Assembly (NCBI RefSeq): GCF_010015475.1
Contig: NZ_SSNI01000022.1
Span: 44,545-108,544 of the forward strand
Reading direction: 5' to 3'
Source: Pontibacter pamirensis
Lineage (GTDB): Bacteria > Bacteroidota > Bacteroidia > Cytophagales > Hymenobacteraceae
DNA: 64,000 bases
This document shows, in pieces, positions 37,256 to 46,306 of the stretch (the stretch's first letter is position 1; the number at the start of each line of letters is the position of its first letter). A program made the translations under genes and the position numbers. The notes beneath the pieces were generated by a model. It saw only the letters and a list, made by a program, of their open reading frames with translations. It was not told the DNA's origin and made no database searches.

Positions 37256-39031
37256 CTAGTTTATTTTAACAAGTGATCCACTGATCTCCGTAATTCCCTG
37301 AGCCGACAGTTTTGCAAAAGCCCCTTCTATTCCTACGTTTCCGTCTGCCTTTACCGAAAGGGTTGTACCTCCGATGGTGAGTGACGCACCTGCCGATAAA
37401 GTCAGGTTAACACCGGCTTTTATTTCTACATTCAGGGGGCTTTCCAGCTTTATGCCGCTGGGCTCAAGCGTAACCTTATTCAGGTTCTGATCTTTTATCT
37501 CTAAGGTCTGGCCCTGCTCATCCAGTTTGATGCTGTTGCCGGCAGGAGTGTCTATGGTAATGGTGTTAGAGGCGTCGTCAAACTGGAGGTGCATTCCGCT
37601 GCGGGTGGTAAATCCTTTCTTGTGATTTACATTCTGTGCCGTAAGAGGGGCCGGTTTGGCGCTGCTGTGGAGCATCCCCAGCACCACCGCATGGCGCGGA
37701 TCATCATTTAAAAAACCTACCAATACTTCATCGTCTATCTCAGGTCTGAAAAAAGCCCCTCTGTTGGCACCTGCATCCAGGCTGGCTACCCGAGACCAGA
37801 TACCCTGTGCGGTATTATCGATTACCGGCACTTTTACCAGAATTCTATCCTCGCCGGCAGGGTCATTTTCCAACTGCACCACCTTGCCTATCTGCAGGCC
37901 ATGTATCGCGCCCACTAACCCTGCTCCCAACAAATCGTGTGTGTCGGGATGTAATCGGGCGTAGCGTTCGGGATCAAGCCCAAACTGAATGTGCGTGTCC
38001 CAGGTGCCGTTGCCTACGTCGTGCCTGACGGCAGTAACAAAGGCTTTGCCGTTAAAGCGATCGCCCACGCCTGCCAGTTTTACCATATCTCCCGGCTTGA
38101 TGCCAGGATAGCCGGTAACTTTTGCCCTGCCTCTTATTTTAGACAAGCGACTACGGAGCATCATGCCATCCACCCATTCCTGTAGTTCCTGTTCAGGTAA
38201 ATTCCCGCTGTGCTGCAATTCAATGTTTTCCGGGCTTACAGCGCCGGCCAGTGCGCTGCCTTTTATATTGCCGTGTTCTGCAAAGGAAGCTGCCGCAGAA
38301 GCGTCGGCATCAAAAAGTTTCTGATTGGAGTGGTCCCAGGAGAAAGCCTTCACGCTCTTAAACTGAGTTTGTGCATCCATCTCTGCTTCAAATTCCAGGA
38401 CAGAGGAGCCGTAGGTTACCTGCAGCACCGGGGTCGCACTGCTATTGGGCTGCGCAACTTTGATAGTTCCATCCTCCACCAGTACCAGCATACCGTTGGC
38501 TTCCGCCCGCAACAACATAAAATCCCAGTCAGTGACATGGTGCTGCACAATTGCTTTATGGGTAGGTACGGTGGGCGCAGGGTCACTCTTAAGGCCTTTA
38601 TACCTCCCGATCAATACATCGAACAGCTGGCTGTCTGTCAGGTTCTGGTAATACTGGTTGTGCCTGCCAACTGTCATTTTTACGGCTTCGTCGCGGCATT
38701 CGATCTTAAGCTCTGTGTTTCCGTTTGCCCTCACCTTAATCGCATGTTTAAGAATAATGCCTTTGAAAACCTGGGTATTGTTCCCATCTAACCCGAGCTT
38801 TATTTTTATTTTATTGCCGGGAATAAATGTATCCTCGTTGCTGATCTCAAAGTTTCTTTCAGAGGCATTTCCGTCCCGGATAACAAGTCTGGCAAGGGGT
38901 ACGCGGTTTACTTCTTTGGTGATGGAAAGCGACAGAATCTCATAGGAAGGATCCAAGGCGGTCTCGTTCACCAGAATGGTGAATGAGACGACATCATGTC
39001 GGGAGGCGTTGGGGATCAGGAGTTCTTCCAT
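37256..39031 (-). CDS. VgrG-like spike protein (Afp8-like)
   Basis: 591 residues combining a gp27-like N-terminal part (to about 360; ITKEVNRVPLARLVIRDGNA, YPGIKPGDMVKLAGVGDRFNG) with a gp5-like OB-fold (VVQLENDPAGEDRILVKVPV, FLNDDPRHAVVLGMLHS) and a C-terminal beta-helix built from short repeats. It forms the central spike that carries the PAAR tip. The start overlaps the LysM gene by one nucleotide. Confidence 0.93.
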   Translation of the reverse strand: MEELLIPNASRHDVVSFTILVNETALDPSYEILSLSITKEVNRVPLARLVIRDGNASERNFEISNEDTFIPGNKIKIKLGLDGNNTQVFKGIILKHAIKVRANGNTELKIECRDEAVKMTVGRHNQYYQNLTDSQLFDVLIGRYKGLKSDPAPTVPTHKAIVQHHVTDWDFMLLRAEANGMLVLVEDGTIKVAQPNSSATPVLQVTYGSSVLEFEAEMDAQTQFKSVKAFSWDHSNQKLFDADASAAASFAEHGNIKGSALAGAVSPENIELQHSGNLPEQELQEWVDGMMLRSRLSKIRGRAKVTGYPGIKPGDMVKLAGVGDRFNGKAFVTAVRHDVGNGTWDTHIQFGLDPERYARLHPDTHDLLGAGLVGAIHGLQIGKVVQLENDPAGEDRILVKVPVIDNTAQGIWSRVASLDAGANRGAFFRPEIDDEVLVGFLNDDPRHAVVLGMLHSSAKPAPLTAQNVNHKKGFTTRSGMHLQFDDASNTITIDTPAGNSIKLDEQGQTLEIKDQNLNKVTLEPSGIKLESPLNVEIKAGVNLTLSAGASLTIGGTTLSVKADGNVGIEGAFAKLSAQGITEISGSLVKIN

Positions 39032-39741
39032 CAGGCTTCATTTTTATCGAAAGGAGGAAAGTATATTTCTTTGCCGGCTGCAACGTGTCGGATGCTACTG
39101 AGGGCATTTGCTTTGGCCACCTGCAAAAAGTAGTTTGAGTTGTTGTAGATCCTGTAGGTCATCAGGTCGAGCCGGTCGCTTTGGTTTACTTTGCGGTAAT
39201 GGGTCAGGTCAGGAGAACTCTGTTTATTTTCGGCCAGTTGCTCTTCACGCGACTTATGCTTCAGGAAAGTGGCGTTGATCTTTACGCGCAGGGGACTACC
39301 ATCCGGCTCAAAAAGGGTATAGTTTAAATCAAGGTTAGACAGCACACACCGAAAGTCTATCTCCGAACCCCAGAACACGATCAGGAAGCGGGGGCGGTGT
39401 ATGTTCTTGTCCATGTCGTACACACAATGCAGGAAGTCCTGTAATTGCTCCTTCACGGGTTTATTTCTGTAGGTGCTGTTTTCTCCCCCGTAGCTCTCCA
39501 TCGTTTTGGTGCCATCCAGTATAAACTCGAGGCGCAATTCCTCGGGTGCTGTGGACTTGTACCGCACTTCCGATCCTTCGCTGCCATGTCCTGTTCGGGT
39601 GTCGTTGTTTACCTTATAGTTCTTGGTGAAGGACTCCGGGTTGATGGGAGTAATAAATTTTCTGTCCGTGTCTTCGCCTGAAAAATCTCTGTTGGCAAAA
39701 GAACGGATAAGCAATTTTTCGAGTTTTTTTCTATCTGCCAT
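39031..39741 (-). CDS. LysM-type baseplate/tail-tip protein (Afp7-like)
   Basis: 236 residues. The N-terminal two thirds show the pattern of CIS tail hub-binding proteins (FITPINPESFTKNYKVNNDT, LRLEFILDGTKTMESYGG, FLIVFWGSEIDFRCVLSNLD). The C-terminal 45 residues (SDRLDLMTYRIYNNSNYFLQ, IRHVAAGKEIYFPP) form a LysM-like fold. In Afp-type particles this protein links tube and spike. It overlaps the DUF5908 gene upstream by 11 nt and the spike gene downstream by one. Confidence 0.87.
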   Translation of the reverse strand: MADRKKLEKLLIRSFANRDFSGEDTDRKFITPINPESFTKNYKVNNDTRTGHGSEGSEVRYKSTAPEELRLEFILDGTKTMESYGGENSTYRNKPVKEQLQDFLHCVYDMDKNIHRPRFLIVFWGSEIDFRCVLSNLDLNYTLFEPDGSPLRVKINATFLKHKSREEQLAENKQSSPDLTHYRKVNQSDRLDLMTYRIYNNSNYFLQVAKANALSSIRHVAAGKEIYFPPFDKNEA

Positions 39742-39907
39742 TTCTTTCTTTCAGTATCTCCAGGACTTTTTCCACACAGGTGTTGATCAACGCTTCGGTG
39801 GGTGAATCGTTAATGTCGGATGCACGTGCTGAAGAGGGAGCTGAAGCAGCTCCATCTTCCTGGGCAACAGTAGCTTTTATGACCAGTTCACGAATCTCGA
39901 TAGGCAT
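39731..39907 (-). CDS. DUF5908-family small eCIS protein
   Basis: 58-residue protein with ATG at 39907 and TAG at 39731-39733. It reads MPIEIRELVIKATVAQED, then a Ser/Ala linker and TEALINTCVEKVLEILKERN GR. The N-terminal MPIEIRELVIKATV is the signature of the DUF5908 family, small proteins found between tube and LysM genes in eCIS loci. It overlaps the LysM gene by 11 nt. Confidence 0.85.
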   Translation of the reverse strand: MPIEIRELVIKATVAQEDGAASAPSSARASDINDSPTEALINTCVEKVLEILKERNGR

Positions 39908-39912
39908 AGCGT

Positions 39913-40389
39913 TTATAGTAATTCATGAAATAACAGGCGATTGTAGTTCAGCTCCAGTGTCTCGATGAGTACTTCTCCTCTTTCGGCGTTCAGCTCTCCG
40001 ATTTTCCAACTGCGGGGCCATACATTATTGATTGTCCAGTACATCAACGGCTGGTGCCCCTCATCTAATAACGCTATATCCACCTCCGGAAGGGGTATTA
40101 CCTGTTCATCATCAAATGCCTTCTTAAACCAGGCGGTAAGGCCGGATTCTGAAGGAGAAAGCAACCCACGCTTTAAGGTGAGTGGACCATACTTCCGTCG
40201 CACAGGAATAACATGCTCATAGCGGTTTTCTCCGCCCTCTTTTACACTTTCTGTTTCGAGGGTCGCATCCAGGCCTGTTACCGACTGAAAGCGCATATCT
40301 AACGTTTCTTTGCCAAGCCGGAACCCGACACTAAAATGAAAGTTGATAGTCTGGTACACATTGTCCGGAGATCTCTTTCCAATCGCCAT
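39913..40389 (-). CDS. Tail tube-like protein 2 (Afp5-like, T4 gp19 family)
   Basis: 158 residues of the phage tail tube (T4_tail_cap/gp19) family, with FHFSVGFRLGKETLDMRFQS, VTGLDATLETESV and YGPLTLKRGLL, ending in ERGEVLIETLELNYNRLL. It is related to the 153-residue tube protein encoded next to it (same VSGLD/VTGLD, TLKRG and IETLEL/IETMEL landmarks) but more divergent at the ends. In Afp-type particles such a second tube protein starts the tube at the baseplate. Confidence 0.9.
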   Translation of the reverse strand: MAIGKRSPDNVYQTINFHFSVGFRLGKETLDMRFQSVTGLDATLETESVKEGGENRYEHVIPVRRKYGPLTLKRGLLSPSESGLTAWFKKAFDDEQVIPLPEVDIALLDEGHQPLMYWTINNVWPRSWKIGELNAERGEVLIETLELNYNRLLFHELL

Positions 40390-40401
40390 CGTCGCTCATT
40401 G

Positions 40402-40863
40402 TTAGGTAAGTATGGTCAATCCTTCATGCACCAGTTCCATCGTTTCGATGGCCACTTCACTGGCATCGGCCTTTAGATCAGTGGATTGTACCTTCGACGG
40501 CCAGGCATTCTGTAAGGTCCAGGTGATGATGGGGTCGTGGTTTTCGTTGAGCAGCATGATCTCCACATTCCGGCGAAAACGGGATCCCGTCTGATTGCCT
40601 TCCTGAAAGTAATAGGTTTTCCGCCACTCCAGATAAAAGTCATAATCGCCCTCAAAAGTGCCCCGCTTCAGCGTAACATTACTAAACTTCTGCCTACCGG
40701 GCATTTTAATTGAGCTATAGGCTTTGCTGCTGCCCTCCCGGTACTCAATCACCTCTGTTTCAAAGTCGAGGCCGCTTACTTCCGTAAAACCTATCCTGAA
40801 ATCTTTTCCCCACTGCACCAGAAAGTGGAATTTAGGAATCGGATAATTTCCTTTCGCTGCCAT
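40402..40863 (-). CDS. Main tail tube protein (Afp1-like)
   Basis: 153 residues of the same tail-tube family: YPIPKFHFLVQWGKDFRIGF, TEVSGLDFETEVIEYREG, FSNVTLKRGTFEGDYDFYLE and VAIETMELVHEGLTI. It forms the inner tube through which cargo is loaded and expelled. Its own 35-bp upstream gap (40864-40898) and high expected copy number suggest strong translation. Confidence 0.92.
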   Translation of the reverse strand: MAAKGNYPIPKFHFLVQWGKDFRIGFTEVSGLDFETEVIEYREGSSKAYSSIKMPGRQKFSNVTLKRGTFEGDYDFYLEWRKTYYFQEGNQTGSRFRRNVEIMLLNENHDPIITWTLQNAWPSKVQSTDLKADASEVAIETMELVHEGLTILT

Positions 40864-40898
40864 ATCAGTTTTTGTTTAATGGAGGTTTGTTTAATTAT

Positions 40899-41879
40899 TT
40901 ACTTACACCTTGTCCTGGGGTCTGTTTCCTGAATGGCTGCCGTCAGACTTTGCTTACAAGCCAGCAGCGATTCCTTTTTCTTGTTCAGGTCGATCAGCTT
41001 TTTAGATAAATCGGCCGCCCTGGCTTTATCCACTTCATACTTATTTCTCAGGCTGTCATAATAGGGATCGTTACAGATGGGAAATTCCAGCACGGGCGTA
41101 AGCTGACAGCCTTTCTTTTCCTCCTCCTTGTGATGATACTCTTCTTCGTAGCCATAGCTTTCCTTCATCCTTCTGTTATTCTTGTCTGCGTAACCGCCGG
41201 AGGTGCTGCTGTTGCAATCTTCTGCGCAGTTAAGGGTTGTTTCCCACTCCTGTATTATCAGGTACAGGCCAAAGTCCAGTGCTATGTTCTTGTTGATGCG
41301 GTAAGCCAGGTATATGGCTGACATCGACATTTTCAGCAATTCAACCCGGGTGGTCATCAGCGCCTCTAATTTTTTGCCGTAGTCTTCCAGGCATTTTACC
41401 AGGCCTTGCCCCGGTGCCAGTGCCGGGTCGTTCAGGCACCTGATGCAGTTCATGATCTGGTCATACTTCAGCTTAATCAGATCTACCTGCATGTAAAAAT
41501 CCCGAATCATGCAGTAGAGTATGTTAATGGCTCTTACCGCATGTTTTGTGTTGCGCGAGATCTTTTCAATCTGACTGAGCATCACCTCCAATTGTTCGCA
41601 GATGCTCCGCGACAGATCGTTTGCTTTGGTCAGTTCGTCATACCAGGTTTTGAGTTTATCCCGACGGCCTGTTATAAAAATCAATTCTGCTGATATAAGC
41701 CGTGCTTCTTCTTCAGCCTCACTGTACTTTGTGTTCACTTCCCGGAGTTCCTCTTTCCAGAGGTCATAGCAACAGTCGCAGCCTCTTGGATCATCAGGAT
41801 TTTCTTCCTCGCAGCACTCTTTTATTCTATCTTGCCAAGAGGTCTCCTTTATTTTTTTGCATTTCAGGTCAGTTATCAT
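40899..41879 (-). CDS. Cys-containing coiled-coil protein of unknown function in the eCIS operon
   Basis: 326 residues, no family recognised. It opens with a Cys-rich patch (IKECCEEENPDDPRGCDCCY, about 18-37), followed by long helices (YSEAEEEARLISAELIFITG near 53; LEVMLSQIEKISRNTKHAVR near 97). A second Cys/acidic part follows (about 215-260), then a C-terminal coiled coil (YEVDKARAADLSKKLIDLNK). It shares this layout with the 342-residue neighbour. The position between sheath and tube genes suggests a structural or assembly role; that is an inference. Confidence 0.7.
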   Translation of the reverse strand: MITDLKCKKIKETSWQDRIKECCEEENPDDPRGCDCCYDLWKEELREVNTKYSEAEEEARLISAELIFITGRRDKLKTWYDELTKANDLSRSICEQLEVMLSQIEKISRNTKHAVRAINILYCMIRDFYMQVDLIKLKYDQIMNCIRCLNDPALAPGQGLVKCLEDYGKKLEALMTTRVELLKMSMSAIYLAYRINKNIALDFGLYLIIQEWETTLNCAEDCNSSTSGGYADKNNRRMKESYGYEEEYHHKEEEKKGCQLTPVLEFPICNDPYYDSLRNKYEVDKARAADLSKKLIDLNKKKESLLACKQSLTAAIQETDPRTRCK

Positions 41880-41917
41880 ACTTCATCTGTTTAAGAGCTT
41901 GTAAAGTACAGCGGAGC

Positions 41918-42946
41918 TTAGTAAGCAGTTCGTTGTTCGCTATTATCGGAGCAAAAGGTCTCTTTCACGTCGTCGCATATGTCGCAGATGTTGCATTTGC
42001 ACTCCTGTAGCCTTGGTGCGCAGTTTTTGTCTGTCACGACACAACCACAGTCGGGGCAGCAGAGATAATCCACAGTTCTGAGGCTACTTTCAAAGTCGCT
42101 GCGCTTGCTATACATGCCTATGGTGGCTTTCGTACTTTCCTGCACCGCCTTTACCAGCTCGTCCTGCGCTTTTTTCAGGTCGTTTCCGCGTGTTTGCATG
42201 GTCATCAGCAGATGGCCTTCAAAAGCTTTTGAGCGCTCCGAGAGTGTTTTCTGAAGTGGGTCAAGATTGCCGAGATTGGAGAACACCTGAATACCGATTA
42301 CCTCCGAGGTTGCCTGCGAAATGGAGTCTATGTCAAAACTGAGGGCTCTGGGCATACAAACCAGATCGCAGAGGAGATCATCAGCATTATCGCATTCCCG
42401 GGGCCTGTCCCGGGGTGAGTTTGTGTTTCGTGGAGGAGGACAGGGATCTCCTTTGCAGTCTTCCCCGCTCTTGCCTGTGATCAGCATCAGCTGCGTGCAG
42501 TTGCAGCTGTCGTTTTTGCAGTTCTCCAGTTTACAGGCCGACTCCCTCAGATCACTCATTCTCGTTTTGACGTCTTTCACAGCTCTTAACATGTTCTTCA
42601 GTGTTGTAGAGAGCTCTGTTCCCCATTTCATATAGTTGGTCACGCTCTCCCTGACCAGGTCATTGGAGGTAAGGAGTTCGGTTCCCACTGTTATTTCTGT
42701 ATTTCTGAAGCGCTGGTAATTGTCTTCTGTCCACACGAACAGGCACTTTTTCCGCTCCTCCAGGCTCAGTTGTCCTTCCTTATACTTTTCCCACTTACTT
42801 ACCACACCTGCGGCTTCGTACAGCTGGTCGCAGTACTTCCGCCGTGTGGCACTAATCGTTTTCTGGGTAGCAGAGTTATTCTCGTTACAGTTACTATTGC
42901 CGGAATCCCGCTGCTGGTGGTAATCTTTGAAATCATTGACAGCCAT
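41918..42946 (-). CDS. Second Cys-rich helical protein of unknown function in the eCIS operon
   Basis: 342 residues, no family recognised. The chain is largely helical (LTSNDLVRESVTNYMKWGTE, LKNMLRAVKDVKTRMSDLRE) with a Cys-rich insertion (ACKLENCKNDSCNCTQLMLI near 136) and a Cys-dense tail (LCCPDCGCVVTDKNC, ECKCNICDICDD, about 295-330) of the zinc-ribbon kind. It starts 28 bp after the sheath gene. Together with the next gene it forms a pair not present in the Afp/PVC model clusters that I know. Confidence 0.7.
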   Translation of the reverse strand: MAVNDFKDYHQQRDSGNSNCNENNSATQKTISATRRKYCDQLYEAAGVVSKWEKYKEGQLSLEERKKCLFVWTEDNYQRFRNTEITVGTELLTSNDLVRESVTNYMKWGTELSTTLKNMLRAVKDVKTRMSDLRESACKLENCKNDSCNCTQLMLITGKSGEDCKGDPCPPPRNTNSPRDRPRECDNADDLLCDLVCMPRALSFDIDSISQATSEVIGIQVFSNLGNLDPLQKTLSERSKAFEGHLLMTMQTRGNDLKKAQDELVKAVQESTKATIGMYSKRSDFESSLRTVDYLCCPDCGCVVTDKNCAPRLQECKCNICDICDDVKETFCSDNSEQRTAY

Positions 42947-42974
42947 AGCTTTTTGTTTTTAGGTAAAATGAAGG

Positions 42975-44411
42975 CTAAGACTCCTGCAGCATCTTGTGCA
43001 TAAAGCGCAGGATGATGAACTCAGCAGGGCGAACCACTGCCAGTCCGATTTCCACAATCATGCGGCCTTCCCATATGTCCACTTCGGTCATGGTTTCACC
43101 CAGACCTACTTTCACAAAGTAGGCTTCGCGGGTGGTGGTGCCCATTAAGGCGCCGGCTTTCCATTGCTGTGTGAGGTAATTCTCGATCATGGATTTGACC
43201 CTGACCCAGGTGCCCCGGTCGTTGGGCTCAAACACGAACTGCTCTGTGGCGTTTTTGGTAGACTCTTCCACCATGTTAAAAAACCGCCTGACGGAGATGT
43301 AGCGCCACTCATTGTCGTTGCCAGCCAACGTGCGGGCACCCCAGATAATGGCTGGACCCCTACCCGGGAAAGACCGGATCACGTTGACAGATTTTCCGGC
43401 TAGAGGGTCTACGTTCAGGTTTTCCTGCTGGGCCCGCGTAATGAGCAGCTCGGGGCGGACTACATAATCCATGTTGACGTTGGCAGGGGCCTTCCATACG
43501 CCTCGGGAGTTATCGACCTGGGCATAAATACCTACCACTGCCGATGAGGCAGGCAATAACATTTCCATGTCGTTGATGGCACCCTTTGCCATGTTGTAGT
43601 AGGCATTGTTATTTTCTTTAAGTTCGGTCAAATTCGTGCCCAGGTCTCCGGCTCCCAAGCTCACGATCGTGACGTTCTCGTCCAGCGGTGCTCCTGTTTC
43701 AGGATCTGCATAGTAAAAATCTACACGTGAAAAAATTCGGGGAAAGTATACCGCCGCATACTTCAGCTCCTCGGTGGTGCCGGCCAGTGTATTTCTCAAA
43801 AAGGTGATATCTCCCTGCCAGTTGTCCGCATTATCGGGGCTGCGGTAAACATCCAGCACAACAAACCTGTCCTTCAACTTGGTACATTGCCTGATCGCTG
43901 CTGTGTAGAGGGCATAGTAGGTACCACCATCGGCCATGTTCAAGGCATCAGGAAAAAGTAGTAGTGTTACCTCGTTTACTTTTTCTACCTCATCCAGTCC
44001 GGGGCGGAGGTCGGCTTCCAGAATCACACCGCCTGAACTTACGTAATCCCCCACCGAAACAATGTAGCAGGACCCGCCTCCGTTTATGAAAAACATCTGC
44101 AAAGAGTAGTACATCAGGAAGTTTGACCGCAGCTCAGGAATTATCTTTCCGCGTATTTCTGTGTTGCCAGGCTGCGAGGCATCTATAGTTACCTCAATGC
44201 CGGTTTCCGGTTGGGCAAAGCCAAAGTAGCGCTCGTAGTCCAGCATAGATTCAATGCGCCAGGGCTTGTTCCGCAGGTCGTTGTCTTCTTTCCGTTTTGC
44301 TTTTTGTGTGTAGCCTATAAATGCCGGAATGGCAGTCTCTACCGAGGCGATGGAAGGAGGAAGTTTCGGTATCTCCTCTATGTAAACCCCAGGGGTTTTG
44401 TATTCAGCCAT
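42975..44411 (-). CDS. Contractile tail sheath protein (Afp2/3-like)
   Basis: 478 residues of the phage tail sheath family. Start YKTPGVYIEEIPKLPPSIAS, core RSFPGRGPAIIWGARTLAGN near 364 and RWRYISVRRFFNMVEES-like block (here EWRYISVRRFFNMVEES), and C terminus GRMIVEIGLAVVRPAEFIIL RFMHK, all hallmarks. It forms the outer sheath that contracts. Only this one sheath gene is present, whereas Afp and PVC clusters carry two or three. Confidence 0.94.
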   Translation of the reverse strand: MAEYKTPGVYIEEIPKLPPSIASVETAIPAFIGYTQKAKRKEDNDLRNKPWRIESMLDYERYFGFAQPETGIEVTIDASQPGNTEIRGKIIPELRSNFLMYYSLQMFFINGGGSCYIVSVGDYVSSGGVILEADLRPGLDEVEKVNEVTLLLFPDALNMADGGTYYALYTAAIRQCTKLKDRFVVLDVYRSPDNADNWQGDITFLRNTLAGTTEELKYAAVYFPRIFSRVDFYYADPETGAPLDENVTIVSLGAGDLGTNLTELKENNNAYYNMAKGAINDMEMLLPASSAVVGIYAQVDNSRGVWKAPANVNMDYVVRPELLITRAQQENLNVDPLAGKSVNVIRSFPGRGPAIIWGARTLAGNDNEWRYISVRRFFNMVEESTKNATEQFVFEPNDRGTWVRVKSMIENYLTQQWKAGALMGTTTREAYFVKVGLGETMTEVDIWEGRMIVEIGLAVVRPAEFIILRFMHKMLQES

Positions 44412-44441
44412 AGTTTTTGTTTTTTATAAGTCAGATTATCA

Positions 44442-45713
44442 TCATGCTTCAGCTATCAGGTCTTTGATTTTGGAGAGGTATATATCGGAGTAAACAAGGC
44501 CGTTAGGTTCAATTCGAAGGGTATTGCCGGATGGGTTGGGTAAGAAAATTTTTGGAGCAGCAGCAGTTTCATCTTTGAATTCGACTGGGGTAGAAAGCAT
44601 TGGGATTGGATGGATAGAGCGAAGGGCGCCGTTTTCCGCAGAAAGGTAGGGACTGGTTTTGGGAGTAACGGTAAAGCTTTTTCCCTGCTCCGATTTATAA
44701 CGCCAATAGGTGATTCTGCTCTTGAGCCGCACCTCGAAGACGGGGTGAGGTACTTTGAGCTTACCTGTGTGGGTAAAAATGCTGAAATCAGAGCCAGAGC
44801 TACTATTTTGAATTACGATTGCCCCAAAGTTCCGGGTATTGTAAAGCTCATTATGGAGGTACAGTTTTCTTTTATCCTGGTAGCCATTGTCACCGCTTAC
44901 CTCCAGGTCATAAAATCCGTTGGCTGTTTCCTGGGGAGGAGAGGAACTGTTGGTGCGGAAATCGAGGTATACGTTTTCTAGCTTTCCGGCACCGGCTATG
45001 GCGATTGTTTTGATGGTGTTGGCGTTTTGCTTTAAGGTAAAGCTCGCCTGGGTCACGTTTTTGTTTTTATCGAACGCGTAGCGGAACTGCATCGGCAGTA
45101 GTAATCTGTCGCTTTCGTTAGCCACGTCCTGTGAGTTAATTTTTCTCCAATCTGTATTCTGATTGCTATTGGTGCGCACAATGGCTTCCCGAATGTCAGC
45201 ACCTGATCTGGCCAGTTCTCCCATCTCATAGAAGGTGCCAGACTTGAAGGGCGCTACCGGCTCCGATAGAGAAGGGGAGGTTTTGGTGCCGCCAGGGTCG
45301 GCATTCGAGAAAAGATATTGTGCCGGTACAACAGGCTGAAGCCGGATATTGGTGAAATTGATGATGTATGGGTTTCGGATCCGGAGTTCAAATGAAAATA
45401 AAAGCTCCTGGTGCTGCGGAATAAAAGGAGTAAAATCAGGGCCACCGGCATTAATCCGGATACCTGCAAAAAAGCCTGTCTTTTGGGGCACGAAACGGAT
45501 GTGGTAGTCTCTGAATAGTTTCTTACAATCCTCAGATGGTAAAATGCTGATGTCCTGGTTGATGTCGTACTGCTTGTGGAACATCCTGTTTTGGAGGATG
45601 CTTTTTCGCTCAGCTTCAGGCAACGCAAAATAGGGGAAGGCCGTATCTTCCGACAGGTAGTATTCGTGTAATACCCTCACCTCAAAAAGTTTTTTGTAAT
45701 AGATGCCGTCCAT
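44442..45713 (-). CDS. Conserved-looking eCIS operon protein of unknown function
   Basis: 423 residues, no recognised family, no signal peptide or membrane segment. The beginning MDGIYYKKLFEVRVLHEYYL SEDTAFPYF and the later YDINQDISILPSEDCKKLF suggest a beta-rich protein with repeated strands. Position between the Pvc16/DUF4255 gene (12 bp upstream) and the sheath gene (30 bp downstream) points to a role at the sheath end, for example a cap or collar. This is context only. Confidence 0.7.
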   Translation of the reverse strand: MDGIYYKKLFEVRVLHEYYLSEDTAFPYFALPEAERKSILQNRMFHKQYDINQDISILPSEDCKKLFRDYHIRFVPQKTGFFAGIRINAGGPDFTPFIPQHQELLFSFELRIRNPYIINFTNIRLQPVVPAQYLFSNADPGGTKTSPSLSEPVAPFKSGTFYEMGELARSGADIREAIVRTNSNQNTDWRKINSQDVANESDRLLLPMQFRYAFDKNKNVTQASFTLKQNANTIKTIAIAGAGKLENVYLDFRTNSSSPPQETANGFYDLEVSGDNGYQDKRKLYLHNELYNTRNFGAIVIQNSSSGSDFSIFTHTGKLKVPHPVFEVRLKSRITYWRYKSEQGKSFTVTPKTSPYLSAENGALRSIHPIPMLSTPVEFKDETAAAPKIFLPNPSGNTLRIEPNGLVYSDIYLSKIKDLIAEA

Positions 45714-45724
45714 GGCAAAAAGAG

Positions 45725-46306
45725 TTATAAAGTACTCTGTAGGCTATTTTGTATCTCTTCTATTAAAGGAGTCTCCCGGAAAATTTTCTGGTCCTGCAGC
45801 ATCACAAGGCGTCCTTTGTACATAACAAATGGCATCTGTTTACCTCCCAACGTACCCCACAGGTGATTTATCTGCTCAAAAGACATGGTATAGAGATCCA
45901 TCGTAAGGGAAAGTTCCAGTTCATCAGGGGCAGGGGTGGGAGGGAGCGAGGTGCCGTTGCCGATCTCGAAGGTTTTCCTGCTTTGAAAAAATCGGATAAC
46001 AGCCGATAACCTGGTTAAAGCCTTATCATAGGACTTCAGGTAGTTTGCAGAAAAAAGTAGGTAAAGGTTTAGAAAAACAGGTGAGTGAAGGTATTGGGTG
46101 GTGGTTGGCAGGGGGTGATAATAGCGGTTGTTCTTCAGAGTGGCTTCTTCTTCTATATTTACAAGTGTTAGCACAATCTTCTCATGCAAGGCATCCTGGT
46201 CAGCGGCCTCATTCAGGGCGATATTCCCTAACACGACCTCCGGCGGATCTTCCGGAATATACAGGTTCAGCTGCGTGATGATTAAGTTCAATGCCTTGTC
46301 GATCAT
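45725..46306 (-). CDS. DUF4255/Pvc16 N-terminal family protein, putative tail terminator/cap
   Basis: 193 residues. MIDKALNLIITQLNLYIPED at the start, LTLVNIEEEATLKNNRYYHP near 46 and PVFLNLYLLFSANYLKSYDK AL near 76 match the DUF4255 (Pvc16_N) family, which caps the distal end of tube and sheath. It is the first gene of the - strand eCIS operon, so the operon promoter should lie in the 388-bp gap before it. Confidence 0.9.
   Translation of the reverse strand: MIDKALNLIITQLNLYIPEDPPEVVLGNIALNEAADQDALHEKIVLTLVNIEEEATLKNNRYYHPLPTTTQYLHSPVFLNLYLLFSANYLKSYDKALTRLSAVIRFFQSRKTFEIGNGTSLPPTPAPDELELSLTMDLYTMSFEQINHLWGTLGGKQMPFVMYKGRLVMLQDQKIFRETPLIEEIQNSLQSTL

Noticed and set aside
18393..46306. Type VI secretion system (subtype iii) or prophage
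   Set aside because: The sheath is a single phage-type sheath rather than TssB/TssC, no TssK, TssG or ClpV is present, and the ATPase, DUF4255, DUF5908 and DUF4157 genes are eCIS markers. No capsid, terminase, portal or lysis genes occur, so it is not a prophage.
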